NCBI RefSeq assembly: GCF_003003885.1
Contig: NZ_PVWN01000033.1
Span: 1 to 46,611, forward strand
Source of the DNA: Chlorogloea sp. CCALA 695
GTDB taxonomy: Bacteria; Cyanobacteriota; Cyanobacteriia; Cyanobacteriales; Chroococcidiopsidaceae
Direction: 5' to 3'
DNA: 46,611 nucleotides
Part shown: one piece after another, positions 9,701 to 19,190 of the stretch
Layout of the letters: the number at the start of each line of letters is the position of its first letter
How positions within the stretch are numbered: position 1 is the first letter of the stretch
The notes under the pieces: model-generated
Database searches by the model: none
What the model was told of the DNA's origin: nothing
The model's input: the letters and a program-made list of their open reading frames with translations, nothing else
Made by a program: the position numbers and the translations under genes

Positions 9701-12206
9701 ACAACAGTTAGAACTTATCCAAACTTGCGGGGAGAACTTAGCCGCCGTACTGGTTGGTACAAAAGAACCTTTAGAGTTGCATTTTGCCACGTTAGTTAAA
9801 AATGGAGCAATTTCTAGAGCCAATTTACCTGCTGATAATTATTACAACAGTATTCTGCGAGCAAGTTTAGAGCAAGTTGTAAAGTCATTGCCACCAGAAG
9901 CGAACTTAAGAATTTTAGAAATTGGTGGAGGTACAGGTATTGCAACCGCCGAGATATTACCCTTGTTGCCATCCTCAAGAACTAAATATACTTTTACCGA
10001 TGTTGGGAGTTTTTTCTTAGATGCTGCCAAGCAGAAGTTTAACAATTATCCTTTTGTGGAATACCGCACTTTAGATATTGAAAAACCTCTAACGGAGCAA
10101 GGTTTTTCGCTGCAAAGCTTTGATGTGGTTATTGCTGTTAATGTTCTGCACATTACCCAAAATTTAGCTGATACCCTTGATCGCGTGCATTCTCTACTTA
10201 CTCCTGACGGCTTGCTACTGATGCAGGAAATTACCCAACCACAACTAGAATTTGATATTACCGATGGTTTGCTGATGCAGCCCCTAGAGGACGTTCAACG
10301 CAGCCGAGGCAATCCTTTTTTATCTAAAGAACAGTGGCAAGAACTACTAAGCGATCGCACTTTTACTAAAATAGTAGCTTACGGAGATGCAGACTTTGGG
10401 CAACATATTTTTATCGCTCACGCTTCCTTATCGCAGAAAAAAGATATCGCAGACTGGTTTTACATTCCTTCTTGGCAGCGTTCTTTACAACCTTTAGATA
10501 CAGATAACCAAAAACAACGCTGGCTGATATTTTTAGACGATCTCGGTTTAGGCGATCGCTTAGTACAACGATTGCAGTTGCAAGGACACGATATTGTTAC
10601 CGTGAAAGTAGGAACAGAATTTAGTTCTATAGGCGATCGCTCTTACACTCTCAATCCTCAGCAAAAATTAGGCTACAACACACTAATTCAAGCACTTGCT
10701 GCCAAAAATTTGCTACCCAGGGCGATCGCTCATTTATGGAACATTACAGATATTTGCGAACTAACAACTGCCCAAGTCAGCCAAGCACAAACAAGAGGAT
10801 TCTATAGCCTACTTTTTCTCACTCAAGCACTTGTCGCTCAAAACTGCGATCCTTTGCAAATAAAAGTAATCTCCAACAATATGCAGGCGGTGAATGTAGA
10901 TGAAAGTATTTGCCCTCAAAAAGCTACGGTAGTTGGACTTGTTAAAGTTATTGCTCAAGAATACCCACATATTCGCTGTTACAGCATTGATGTTACTCTC
11001 CCCGCGCCGGATAGTTGGCAAGCAGAGAAACTCACAAACAAGTTATTAGCAGAACTTACAGCAACTTCTACCGATAAAGTAGTTGCCTACAGAGGTGGTT
11101 ATCGTTGGCTACAAAACTTTCTTCCCGTTTCTTTGCCAGCATCGACAGTACCAAAACTCAAGCAAGGGGGAGTTTATTTAATTATCGGTGGACTAGGCAG
11201 CCTGGGGTTAGTGTTGGCGGAGTATTTAGCAAAAACCTACCAAGCGAAACTAATTTTGGTTGGGCGTTCTGCTGTACCCTCGCCAGAGGATTGCAAACAT
11301 AAAAAATTGCTGGAATTGGAAGCTTTGGGGGCTGAAGTTATAACTTTTAGCGCCGATACTGCCAACTTAGAACAAATGCAAAATGCGATCGCTTTAGCAG
11401 AAACCAGGTTTGGGCGGCTTGATGGTGTCATTCACTCTGTTGCAACTAACATTACCGAACGAATGCGCCAGATAGAACAACTTAGTCAAGTTGAATGCGA
11501 TCGCGAATTTCAAGCAAAAGTCTACGGTATTTTAGTCTTACAGCAAGTTTTACAAGGGTTACAGTTAGATTTTTGTTTAGTTGTATCTTCCTTAGCCTCA
11601 ATATTTGGCGGAGTCGGACACGCGGCTTATTCGGCGGCTAACTTGTTTTTAGATGCTTTTGTTTGCCAGCACAATCAAACTAATCCTGTACCTTGGACAA
11701 GTATCAACTGGGATGGACGAATACCATTTTTGCCCGGATTGAACGTCAATCCCGAACTGACGATGACACCACAAGATGACATTGAAGTATTTAAGCGCGT
11801 TTTATCTGGGGAAGAAGGGCAGATAGTCGTATCAACTCGCAACCTACAAACTAGGATTGACACCTGGATTAATCAAGCGCCAACTAACTCCTCTGGGCAT
11901 TCCGGGCCCAACTTGCAAACTAATTATGTTGCTCCCCGCGATCGCTTAGAACAAGATATTGCAGACATCTGGCAAGAGGTACTGGGTATTAGTCAAATAG
12001 GTATTCACGATAATTTCTTTAAATTGGGTGGCGATTCTCTAACTGGAGTAACTATCATCAACAAATTTCAACAACTAAATTACAACATTCCAATCGCTGC
12101 GTTATTTGAAGCGCCAACTATCGCCGAACTCGTTGCACACTTTCCTCAAAAATCTCTCACCCCTGTTTTGGCAAGTACAAGTAATCGTGAGGAGGGCGAA
12201 GTATGA
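6759..12206 (+). CDS. Type I PKS: KS-AT-cMT-KR-ACP
   Basis: Extends the aminoacyl chain by one ketide. The KS has TACSTS (catalytic Cys near residue 177), EAHGTGT and NIGHLDAA. The AT has GHSIGEY (Ser near 608) and HAFHS, which indicates malonyl-CoA. A C-methyltransferase region (about 880-1200) carries the SAM motif LEIGGGTG near 1053. The KR has an intact GGLGSLG (near 1474) and YSAAN (near 1622). The ACP has LGGDSL near 1755. No DH or ER is visible, so the expected unit is an alpha-methyl, beta-hydroxy acyl group. Joined to the preceding Ala or Gly, it would make a gamma-amino-beta-hydroxy acid like the AHM unit of bleomycin. The order KS-AT-cMT-KR-ACP is that of McyG-type cyanobacterial PKSs. 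Start: TTG at 6756, ATG at 6759 or ATG at 6762 are all possible; 6759 is chosen. It ends in a 4-bp overlap with the next gene. Confidence 0.93.
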   Translation: MMSTEIDELIEKVAVIGMAGRFPGAENIEIFWQNLQAGVDSISTFSDQELLAAGVDPTWLDLPSYVKAGGVLEDIDLFDAAFFEFSPKEAEITDPQHRLFLESAYVAIEDAGYDLQRCTSRVGVYAGASLSNYLALNCDRFGSAISYQALIGNDKDFLTTRVAYKLNLKGPCITVQTACSTSLVAVALACQSLLSYQCDMALAGGVSIRTPQKTGYFSEVGGTLSPDGRCCAFDASAKGTVVGNGVGVVVLKRLQEAIADGDHIYATISGTAINNDGAGKVGYTAPSVDGQGEVITEAMMLAGVEPETISYVEAHGTGTTLGDPIEIAALSQAFRTDKTGFCAIGSVKTNIGHLDAASGVTGLIKTALALKYKLIPPSLNFQQPNPQIDFANSPFYVNTKLKEWQTSPRRAGVSSLGMGGTNAHVLLEEAPIQVEKVQKKYHLLVLSAKTKSALESATRNLGNYLQQHPQANLAEVAYTLQVGRKEFDYRCALVCRDIDDALSQLGSKLTHNQVTGDRSITFMFPGQGSQYADMGKELYVSEPVFRQCVDRCCEILEPYLGLDLRSLFDSTEQLKQTPIAQTALFVVEYALAALWMSWGINPESAIGHSIGEYVAACLAGVFSLEDALKLVAVRGQLMQQCPTGSMLAVSLPQTEVTALLSDRLSLAAINAPSSSVVAGTDDAIEALQAQLQTQGISCRSLHVSHAFHSPLMDETLEPFRQEITLVKLHPPKIPFISNVTGTWITAQEATDPNYWVKHLRHTVCFSSGISELLQAPNRILLEVGAGRTLSTFAKQHSEQRIILSSLPHPQEKQSDIACLLHSLSSLWLSGVTIDWTGFYGENRPQRLPLPTYPFERQRYWRDRPAVRSLGQAVVEANQKKIAIGDRQTHIQHKNRLAYLCTAYMNLALRDLGRCKDPFTKEELLAQVVPRYRQLLHRWLDVLVERGHLQQDGNLYSNFLPLSPTAINDLVAEAITQHPGYQQQLELIQTCGENLAAVLVGTKEPLELHFATLVKNGAISRANLPADNYYNSILRASLEQVVKSLPPEANLRILEIGGGTGIATAEILPLLPSSRTKYTFTDVGSFFLDAAKQKFNNYPFVEYRTLDIEKPLTEQGFSLQSFDVVIAVNVLHITQNLADTLDRVHSLLTPDGLLLMQEITQPQLEFDITDGLLMQPLEDVQRSRGNPFLSKEQWQELLSDRTFTKIVAYGDADFGQHIFIAHASLSQKKDIADWFYIPSWQRSLQPLDTDNQKQRWLIFLDDLGLGDRLVQRLQLQGHDIVTVKVGTEFSSIGDRSYTLNPQQKLGYNTLIQALAAKNLLPRAIAHLWNITDICELTTAQVSQAQTRGFYSLLFLTQALVAQNCDPLQIKVISNNMQAVNVDESICPQKATVVGLVKVIAQEYPHIRCYSIDVTLPAPDSWQAEKLTNKLLAELTATSTDKVVAYRGGYRWLQNFLPVSLPASTVPKLKQGGVYLIIGGLGSLGLVLAEYLAKTYQAKLILVGRSAVPSPEDCKHKKLLELEALGAEVITFSADTANLEQMQNAIALAETRFGRLDGVIHSVATNITERMRQIEQLSQVECDREFQAKVYGILVLQQVLQGLQLDFCLVVSSLASIFGGVGHAAYSAANLFLDAFVCQHNQTNPVPWTSINWDGRIPFLPGLNVNPELTMTPQDDIEVFKRVLSGEEGQIVVSTRNLQTRIDTWINQAPTNSSGHSGPNLQTNYVAPRDRLEQDIADIWQEVLGISQIGIHDNFFKLGGDSLTGVTIINKFQQLNYNIPIAALFEAPTIAELVAHFPQKSLTPVLASTSNREEGEV

Positions 12207-14791
12207 GCGCTACCAGTCAATTTATTTCTGAGATTGCTAACCTAGATGTCCAGTTGTGGGTAGAGGGAGAAAAGTTACGCTATAGCGCCCCCAAAGGCAA
12301 AATTACCCCAACTTTACTAACTCAGATGCGGGAACGCAAAGCTGAGATTATTCAACTACTAAGTCAAGATAGCGCCATTCACCCAGCAAAGAGAGACAAT
12401 CTCCCTCTATCCTTTGCCCAACAGCGACTCTGGTTTGTAGAACAACTCCAGCCGCATACAAGCACCTACAACGAACCCGTTGCATTGCATTTAGTGGGCA
12501 ATCTTGACACCGCCGTATTAGAGGAGAGTATCAACGAAATTATCCGCCGTCATGAGATATTGCGTACTACATTTATAGCGATCGCCGGACAACCTATGCA
12601 AGTCATCTCCCCCAGCTTGCAAGTAAAAGTAGCCGTTATAGATGTCAGCAACTTATCAAAACCGGAGGTGCAAGAATTAGCCGATACCGAAGCTAAGTTG
12701 CCTTTTGATTTGACAAAATTACCCTTAATTCGGCTAACTTTGCTCAAACTTGGCGACTTAGAAAACATTTTATTGCTCACCGTACATCATATTGTTTGGG
12801 ATGGTTGGTCTATAGGGGTGCTAATTCGGGAATTAAGCGCCCTGTATCGCGCCTTTAGCAGCAATCAACCTTCGCCGCTACCAGAATTAACTATTCAGTA
12901 TGCAGACTTCGCTGTATGGCAGAGAAACCGCTTGCAAGGCAAGGTATTATCTGAAAAACTAGCTTATTGGCAAGCCCAACTAGGTAACAATCTTCCCGTT
13001 TTGCAACTTCCAACAATTCGTCCCCGTGCAGAAGTCAAAACTAATCGCGGTGCAAGTCAATCTTTTTTACTACCCTTTAATCTTACGGAGGCAATCCAAG
13101 CTCTCAGCCAGCAAGAGAACGTTAGTTTGTTTATGACGCTGCTGGCAGCTTTTCAGGTGCTTCTGTGGCGTTATACCAACCAAGAAGACATAGTTATTGG
13201 TACAGATATTGCCAATCGCAGCCGTGTGGAGACGGAATCATTGATTGGTTTTTTCATGAATCTGTTGGTATTACGGACAGATTTAAGCGGAAATCCTAGT
13301 TTTGTAGAATTACTCGCACGGGTGCGTCAAGTAACGCTATCAGCTTACGCCCATCAAGATTTGCCTTTTGAGGAATTAGTCAAGGCGCTGCAACCAGAAC
13401 GCAATTTAAGCAATACTTCACCCCTATTTCAGGTGTTGTTCGTTCTTCAGAATACACCGATGCCTGCTTTAGATTTGCCAGGAGTGCAGCTAAAAGAATG
13501 GTTTTGGCGTAACGATACAGCCAGGTTTGATTTAGCTATTTTTCTGACAAAAACACCCCAAGGAATTAGTAGCACTTGGCGCTATAGTAGCGAACTATTT
13601 ACCGAAAGTGCGATCGCACAGATGGCAAGACATTTTGAAACTTTACTTACCAACATTGTCAGCCAGCCTCATGCGCGAATCGATGCTTTAGAAATGTTGA
13701 CGGAACACGAACTTAAACAGCAAGCTATGCAAAAAAACAAGCGTAAGGCTTTTAATCGAGAGCAATTATTTAAAGCTGCGCCTACAGCTATTAATCTATC
13801 TGCAAATAACTTAGTTACAACAACTTATTTACAACCAGAGCAAACATTTCCTTTAGTTATTCAACCTGTAAGTAATGAGATCGATTTAGTTGATTGGGCT
13901 AAAAGTAATCGAGACTTTATAGAAGGTAAGTTAGTCAAGCACGGCGCTATTTTATTTAGAGGATTTTCAGTTAATTCTGTAGCTGGCTTTGAAAACTTTG
14001 CTACAGCTATCTGTCCTCATTTATTTGGTGAATATGGCGATTTACCCCGTGTTGGAGTAGGTAATAAAGTGTATGGTTCTACACCTTATCCCGCAGATAA
14101 AGCGATCTTATTTCACAATGAAAGTTCTCATTTACATTGCTATCCTTTAAAAATTTGGTTTTTCTGTTTGCATCCAGCACAACAAGGCGGAGAAACACCA
14201 ATTGTAGATTGTCGCAAAGCTTACAAAATTCTCTGTCCTCAACTGCGAGAAAAGTTAGCTAAAAAACAATTAATGTACGTCCGCAACTACACGAATGATT
14301 TAGATGTTAGCTGGCAAAACTTTTTTCACACTTCTGATAAAAGTGTAGTAGAAAAATACTGCCGTCAAGATGGAATTGATTTTGAATGGTATGCGGGAGA
14401 TGGATTAATAACTCGCCAAATTCGTCCGGCAATCGCTATACATCCTCAAACTAAAGAACCTGTATTTTTTAATCAAATTCAGTTACATCATATTGCTTAT
14501 TTAGAGCCAGAAGTTCGTACATCTTTGTTGTCATTATTCGCTGAGAATAAGTTGCCGCGCAATGTTTATTATGGTGATGGTAGTTCAATTGAAAATCAAG
14601 CGATCGCAGAAATAAATCGCGTTTATCAACAGTCTCAAACTAGCTTTATTTGGCGAAAAGGAGATATTTTAATGCTAGACAATATGTTAACTGCACACGG
14701 AAGATTGCCCTACACAGGAGAGCGCAAAATTGTTGTAGCAATGGGAGAAATGAGTAACTTTTTAAATAGTGGAGAAACTAATGCTAACTGA
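12203..14791 (+). CDS. TubC docking-C-TauD: condensation domain fused to aspartyl beta-hydroxylase
   Basis: The first ~55 residues look like a TubC-type docking domain (LWVEGEKLRYSAPKGKIT). Next is an LCL-like C domain (about 68-490, HHIVWDGWS near 195) that would join the ketide to the next amino acid. The last ~300 residues are an Fe(II)/2-oxoglutarate TauD-family hydroxylase: HNE at 638-640 (FHNESSH) and a distal His at 832 (TAHGRLP) form the facial triad, with a downstream Arg (GERK). A hydroxylase fused to the C-terminus of an NRPS and followed by an interface domain is the architecture of IbetaHAsp enzymes, known to give L-threo-beta-hydroxy-Asp in siderophores. The next gene activates Asp, which agrees. 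A strong GGAGGG ribosome site lies inside the preceding gene; ATGA overlap. Confidence 0.9.
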   Translation: MSATSQFISEIANLDVQLWVEGEKLRYSAPKGKITPTLLTQMRERKAEIIQLLSQDSAIHPAKRDNLPLSFAQQRLWFVEQLQPHTSTYNEPVALHLVGNLDTAVLEESINEIIRRHEILRTTFIAIAGQPMQVISPSLQVKVAVIDVSNLSKPEVQELADTEAKLPFDLTKLPLIRLTLLKLGDLENILLLTVHHIVWDGWSIGVLIRELSALYRAFSSNQPSPLPELTIQYADFAVWQRNRLQGKVLSEKLAYWQAQLGNNLPVLQLPTIRPRAEVKTNRGASQSFLLPFNLTEAIQALSQQENVSLFMTLLAAFQVLLWRYTNQEDIVIGTDIANRSRVETESLIGFFMNLLVLRTDLSGNPSFVELLARVRQVTLSAYAHQDLPFEELVKALQPERNLSNTSPLFQVLFVLQNTPMPALDLPGVQLKEWFWRNDTARFDLAIFLTKTPQGISSTWRYSSELFTESAIAQMARHFETLLTNIVSQPHARIDALEMLTEHELKQQAMQKNKRKAFNREQLFKAAPTAINLSANNLVTTTYLQPEQTFPLVIQPVSNEIDLVDWAKSNRDFIEGKLVKHGAILFRGFSVNSVAGFENFATAICPHLFGEYGDLPRVGVGNKVYGSTPYPADKAILFHNESSHLHCYPLKIWFFCLHPAQQGGETPIVDCRKAYKILCPQLREKLAKKQLMYVRNYTNDLDVSWQNFFHTSDKSVVEKYCRQDGIDFEWYAGDGLITRQIRPAIAIHPQTKEPVFFNQIQLHHIAYLEPEVRTSLLSLFAENKLPRNVYYGDGSSIENQAIAEINRVYQQSQTSFIWRKGDILMLDNMLTAHGRLPYTGERKIVVAMGEMSNFLNSGETNAN

Positions 14792-17700
14792 TTTAAGAGG
14801 CTTTCGCCTTTCTCCTCAACAAAAACAATTGTGGTTGTGGCAACAAGAAAGTAATGATTATGTTGCTCAAATTGTTATTGAAATAATAGGAAATCTAAAT
14901 TCAAAAGCTTTACAAGCTACCATCCAAAAAATCACCTTAAATCATGAAATTCTCCGCACGGCTTTTCGTCAGATTGCGGGAATGAAAACGCCGATTATGG
15001 TAGTAGAAGATAACTGCTTTATTTCCTGGCAAGAACTTGATTTAGGAAGTAGCAGTATTGAGATGATTTGTCACCAAGAAAGGAATAAAAATTTTAATTT
15101 TGAGCAAGTGCCATTGTTCTCCGTATCTCTCGTTAAAGTATTAGCAAGTAAGCATATTTTATTGATTACTTTGCCTGCTTTGTGCGCTGATAGCGAGACG
15201 TTAAATAACTTATTTATAGAAATTTGCGATCGCTATGCTTCTAATTCGCCAACCCTAAAGCAAGAAATTATACAGTATGCTCAGTTTTGCGAATGGCAAA
15301 ATCAATTATTAACAGAGAATCATCAAGATTACTGGCAACAACAAGACTTATCTACATTGCCGTTAATACTTCCTTTTCAAGCAGACAAACAAGCAGAATT
15401 TAAGATTAATTCTTATAAGTTAGCTCTTGACAATTATTTAGTTGCTGGTATCAAAAATTGGTTGCAGCGAAAAGACTTGGATCTATCTAACTTCTTACTC
15501 GCCTGCTGGCAAACTTTACTGTATCGCATCACAAACCAATCCGAAATAATTGTAGGTCGAGTTTTTAATGGTAGAGAGTACGAAGAATTACAAGCTACTT
15601 TAGGATTAATTGCCAAATCCTTACCAATTTTTACACGTTTTACTCCAAACTTACAATTTGAGGAAGTAGTAAGGCAAGTTACAGCAACTAGCCAGAATGC
15701 TTGTGAATATCAGGAATACTTTACTAAAGAAGTTAATAATTTATTAGTTTTGTTTGAACTGATAGAACTCCCAGAAAAACGTTGCTTAAACGATGTGACT
15801 TTTGCTATTGACAATCAATTTGTTTGTATTGAGAAATTCAATATCAAAATTTCTGTATTTCTACGCGGCGAATCTATAGATATTCGGATTGATTACAATC
15901 AAAACCTATTCGAGGCGCAAGCCATCGCCTTATTAGCCGCACAGTTTCAAACTCTGATAACCAGTGCGATTAGTAACCCTAGTGGGTCAATTAGTCAATT
16001 AAATATTCTTCCTCCCCAGCAGTTACAGCAAATCTTAGTTGATTTCAATCAAACCCAAGTTGATTATCCTCAAAACCAGTGTATTCATCAGCTAATTGAG
16101 ACACAAGCTAAATTAACACCAAATGCGATCGCAGTTATTTATGAAAACGAACAACTAACTTACAGCGAACTCAATAGTCGCGCCGATAGATTAGCTTGCC
16201 ATCTGCAACAGTTAGGAGTCAAGCCAGAAACCGTAGTTGGCATTTATTTAGAACGCTCTAATTTAATGCTAGTGGCAATGTTGGGCATTCTCAAAGCTGG
16301 GGGCGCTTATTTGCCTATAGAAGCAACTTCACAGTGCGATCGCATCAGCTATATATTAGAAGATGCTCAAGTAGCGGTACTATTGACTCAAGAAAAATTA
16401 GCTAATTTGCCCAATTGTATCCAGCTATGCTTAGATGATTGGGAGCGAAGTAGCGATTGCCTTCCCGTTAGCATTACCCCTAACAATTTAGCCTATATTA
16501 TTTATACATCGGGTTCTACGGGTAAGCCGAAAGGCGTTGCCATTGAACATAGGCAACTATGCAACTATACCAATGGCGTATTAGAACAGATAGATTTACC
16601 TCATGGTGCGAGTTTTGCGACGGTTTCAACCTTCGCGGCAGACTTGGGCAATACAGTTATCTTCGCCGCTTTGGTTACAGGTGGATGTCTGCATATTATT
16701 TCTCAAGAACGCGCTACTAATCCTGTAGCTTTAGCTGACTATTTTCGCCGCCATGCTATCGATTGTCTCAAAATTGTTCCTTCTCATCTTAATGCCCTAT
16801 TAACTTCTAGCGAAGATATGTTGCCATCTAAGCTACTCATCCTCGGCGGTGAGACTGCTAATTGGGAGTTAGTTGATAAGGTTCAGCAGCTAAAACCAGA
16901 TTGCCAAATTTTGAATCATTACGGACCTACAGAAACTACTGTTGGCGTGTTGACATATAAAGTTGCAAATAGCCAGTCGCAGACAGTACCAATTGGTCGC
17001 CCTCTTGCTAATACTCAGGCTTATATCCTAGACGATCACTTGCAACCTGTCCCGATATTTGTACCTGGAGAACTATACATTGGCGGCGCAAACTTAGCGC
17101 GGGGTTATCTTAATAGTCCTGAATTAACAGCCCAAAAGTTTATTAATAATCCCTTCAGCGATACAGGCAAGTTGTACAAAACAGGAGATAAAGCCCGGTT
17201 TCACCCAGATGGTAGCATCGAATTTTTGGGGCGGAGCGATCGCCAAGTAAAAATTCACGGTTTCCGCATAGAACTAGCAGAAGTAGAAGCTATCTTCCGC
17301 CAGCACCCAGCTATTAAACAGGCGGTTGTAACTGTCTGCGAAGAGCGCTTAATTGCTTACATAGTTGCCCATCCTGCACCAACTGTCAATGAATTGCGGC
17401 ACTTTGGGCTAGAGTTGCTACCCGAATATATGCTGCCTTCAGCCTTTGTATTTCTTGATGCTATTCCCCTTACGCCTAACGGGAAAATAGACTTTAAATC
17501 GCTACCTGTACCAGATACCAGAGAATTAGCAACAACGTACACTGCGCCGCGTACTTCCCAAGAACAACAATTAGCAAACATTTGGGCAGAAGTTCTCAAG
17601 TTGCCACAAGTAGGAATTGATAGTAATTTTTTTGAATTGGGCGGCGATTCTATCCTCAGCATTCAGGTAGTAGCCAAAGCAAATCAAGCAGGTTTGCAGC

Positions 17701-19190
17701 TTACACCCAAGCATTTATTTGAACATCAGACAATTGCCCAATTAGCAGCGATCGCAATTACAGCTAATGTTACGTCAGAAACCGGGTTAGTAACAGGATT
17801 AGTACCTCTTACCCCGATTCAACACTGGTTTTTTGCTCAGAATTTACCCCAACCTCAACACTGGAATCAAGCAGTATTGTTAGAAGTTACGCAACCTCTA
17901 GATATTCAAAGATTAGAAGGAGTTATCGGGCAGCTTTTGCAACATCACGATGCGCTACGGCTGCGCTTTCACCCCAGACAAGACGGTTGGCAACAAATTT
18001 GTACTGAACCTAACGACATTGTGCCAGTTACACGCTTAGATTTGTCGTCACTATTGGCGGAGGAACAAGAGCAAGTAATCTTAAATACTGCCACAGAACT
18101 GCAAGCTAGTCTTGATTTATCTACTTCCCTGATGCAGGTTGCCTACTTTGACTTAGGCACAGAAAAACTAGGCAAACTGTTAATTATCATTCATCATTTA
18201 GTCATTGATGGCGTATCTTGGCGCGTATTTCTAGAAGATTTGCAGACAGCCTATCAACAACTTAGTTCGGGTGAAACAATCCAACTACCTGCAAAAACTA
18301 CTGCTTACAAGCAATGGGCAGAACAATTAATAGAATACGCTCAAACTATAGAAGTGCGATCGCAATTTGACTATTGGCAACAAGTAGAACGCTCTAGCTT
18401 TAAATTACCCGTCGATTTTGCCAATAATTTAGAAACAAATACCGTCGCATCGGCTCAAATTACCTCTGTTACCCTTAACCAGACTGAAACTCAAGCCTTA
18501 TTACAACAAGTCCCCAGCGCTTACCATACTCAAGTTAATGACATTCTGCTGACAGCTTTAACTTTAACCTTTGCCCAGTGGACGGGGGAAAAATCGCTGT
18601 TGCTGACGCTTGAAAGTCACGGGCGCGAAGATATTTTTCCGCAAATCAATTTGTCGCGTACTGTCGGCTGGTTTACTAGCCATTTTCCAGTGCAATTAAG
18701 CTTAGATAACGATTCAACCCCAGGAAGTACCCTCAAAAGTATCAAAGAACAACTGCGGAACATTCCTCAGCACGGCATTAGTTACGGCATTTTGAAATAC
18801 TTAAGTGCGGAACAACTACTAGGAATATCGCAGGTTAAATTTAACTATTTAGGACAGTTTGACCAACTATTTGCTGATACTTCCCTATTTAAAATTGCTT
18901 CCCAGTCTGTAGGCGCAACTCGCAGTCCGCATGGAAGGCGCAGCCACTTAATAGAAATAGATGGAATGGTTGCTAATGAACAACTGCAATTCAATTGGAC
19001 TTACAGTCAAAGTATCCATCGCGCCGCCACGATTGAAAGTTTAGCAGAAAAATTTATTGACAAGTTGCGATCGCTCATCGTCCACTGTCAGTCCCCGGAA
19101 GTTGGCGGCTATACTCCTTCAGACTTTCCCGAAGCTCAATTGAACCAAACCGAACTAGACAACCTACTAGGCAAAATAGGTAAGCTATGA
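14781..19190 (+). CDS. NRPS: interface-A(Asp)-PCP-E
   Basis: Activates and epimerises the residue to be hydroxylated. Residues about 1-420 are condensation-like, but the HHxxxDG motif is replaced by LPALCADS (near 131), so the domain should not condense. This is expected of an interface domain, which positions a TauD hydroxylase on the carrier-bound amino acid. The A domain (about 430-920) has FAADLGNT, LKIVPSH and NHYGPTETTVG, giving the code DLTKIGHVG, close to the Asp code DLTKVGHIG. The PCP motif is LGGDS near 952. The E domain has HHLVIDGVSWR near 1138, RTVGWFTSHFP and FNYLGQFD. Its EGHGRE motif reads ESHGRE, the only such change among the four E domains here. The start is set at ATG 14781 because GGAGA lies six bases upstream; GTG at 14769 is also in frame. 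It overlaps the hydroxylase gene by 11 bp. Confidence 0.9.
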   Translation: MLTDLRGFRLSPQQKQLWLWQQESNDYVAQIVIEIIGNLNSKALQATIQKITLNHEILRTAFRQIAGMKTPIMVVEDNCFISWQELDLGSSSIEMICHQERNKNFNFEQVPLFSVSLVKVLASKHILLITLPALCADSETLNNLFIEICDRYASNSPTLKQEIIQYAQFCEWQNQLLTENHQDYWQQQDLSTLPLILPFQADKQAEFKINSYKLALDNYLVAGIKNWLQRKDLDLSNFLLACWQTLLYRITNQSEIIVGRVFNGREYEELQATLGLIAKSLPIFTRFTPNLQFEEVVRQVTATSQNACEYQEYFTKEVNNLLVLFELIELPEKRCLNDVTFAIDNQFVCIEKFNIKISVFLRGESIDIRIDYNQNLFEAQAIALLAAQFQTLITSAISNPSGSISQLNILPPQQLQQILVDFNQTQVDYPQNQCIHQLIETQAKLTPNAIAVIYENEQLTYSELNSRADRLACHLQQLGVKPETVVGIYLERSNLMLVAMLGILKAGGAYLPIEATSQCDRISYILEDAQVAVLLTQEKLANLPNCIQLCLDDWERSSDCLPVSITPNNLAYIIYTSGSTGKPKGVAIEHRQLCNYTNGVLEQIDLPHGASFATVSTFAADLGNTVIFAALVTGGCLHIISQERATNPVALADYFRRHAIDCLKIVPSHLNALLTSSEDMLPSKLLILGGETANWELVDKVQQLKPDCQILNHYGPTETTVGVLTYKVANSQSQTVPIGRPLANTQAYILDDHLQPVPIFVPGELYIGGANLARGYLNSPELTAQKFINNPFSDTGKLYKTGDKARFHPDGSIEFLGRSDRQVKIHGFRIELAEVEAIFRQHPAIKQAVVTVCEERLIAYIVAHPAPTVNELRHFGLELLPEYMLPSAFVFLDAIPLTPNGKIDFKSLPVPDTRELATTYTAPRTSQEQQLANIWAEVLKLPQVGIDSNFFELGGDSILSIQVVAKANQAGLQLTPKHLFEHQTIAQLAAIAITANVTSETGLVTGLVPLTPIQHWFFAQNLPQPQHWNQAVLLEVTQPLDIQRLEGVIGQLLQHHDALRLRFHPRQDGWQQICTEPNDIVPVTRLDLSSLLAEEQEQVILNTATELQASLDLSTSLMQVAYFDLGTEKLGKLLIIIHHLVIDGVSWRVFLEDLQTAYQQLSSGETIQLPAKTTAYKQWAEQLIEYAQTIEVRSQFDYWQQVERSSFKLPVDFANNLETNTVASAQITSVTLNQTETQALLQQVPSAYHTQVNDILLTALTLTFAQWTGEKSLLLTLESHGREDIFPQINLSRTVGWFTSHFPVQLSLDNDSTPGSTLKSIKEQLRNIPQHGISYGILKYLSAEQLLGISQVKFNYLGQFDQLFADTSLFKIASQSVGATRSPHGRRSHLIEIDGMVANEQLQFNWTYSQSIHRAATIESLAEKFIDKLRSLIVHCQSPEVGGYTPSDFPEAQLNQTELDNLLGKIGKL

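Noticed and set aside
14769-14780. GTG start for the Asp-module NRPS
   Set aside because: It lies upstream of, and partly overlaps, the GGAGA ribosome site; ATG at 14781 has correct spacing and matches the N-terminus of the sister protein encoded from 26149.
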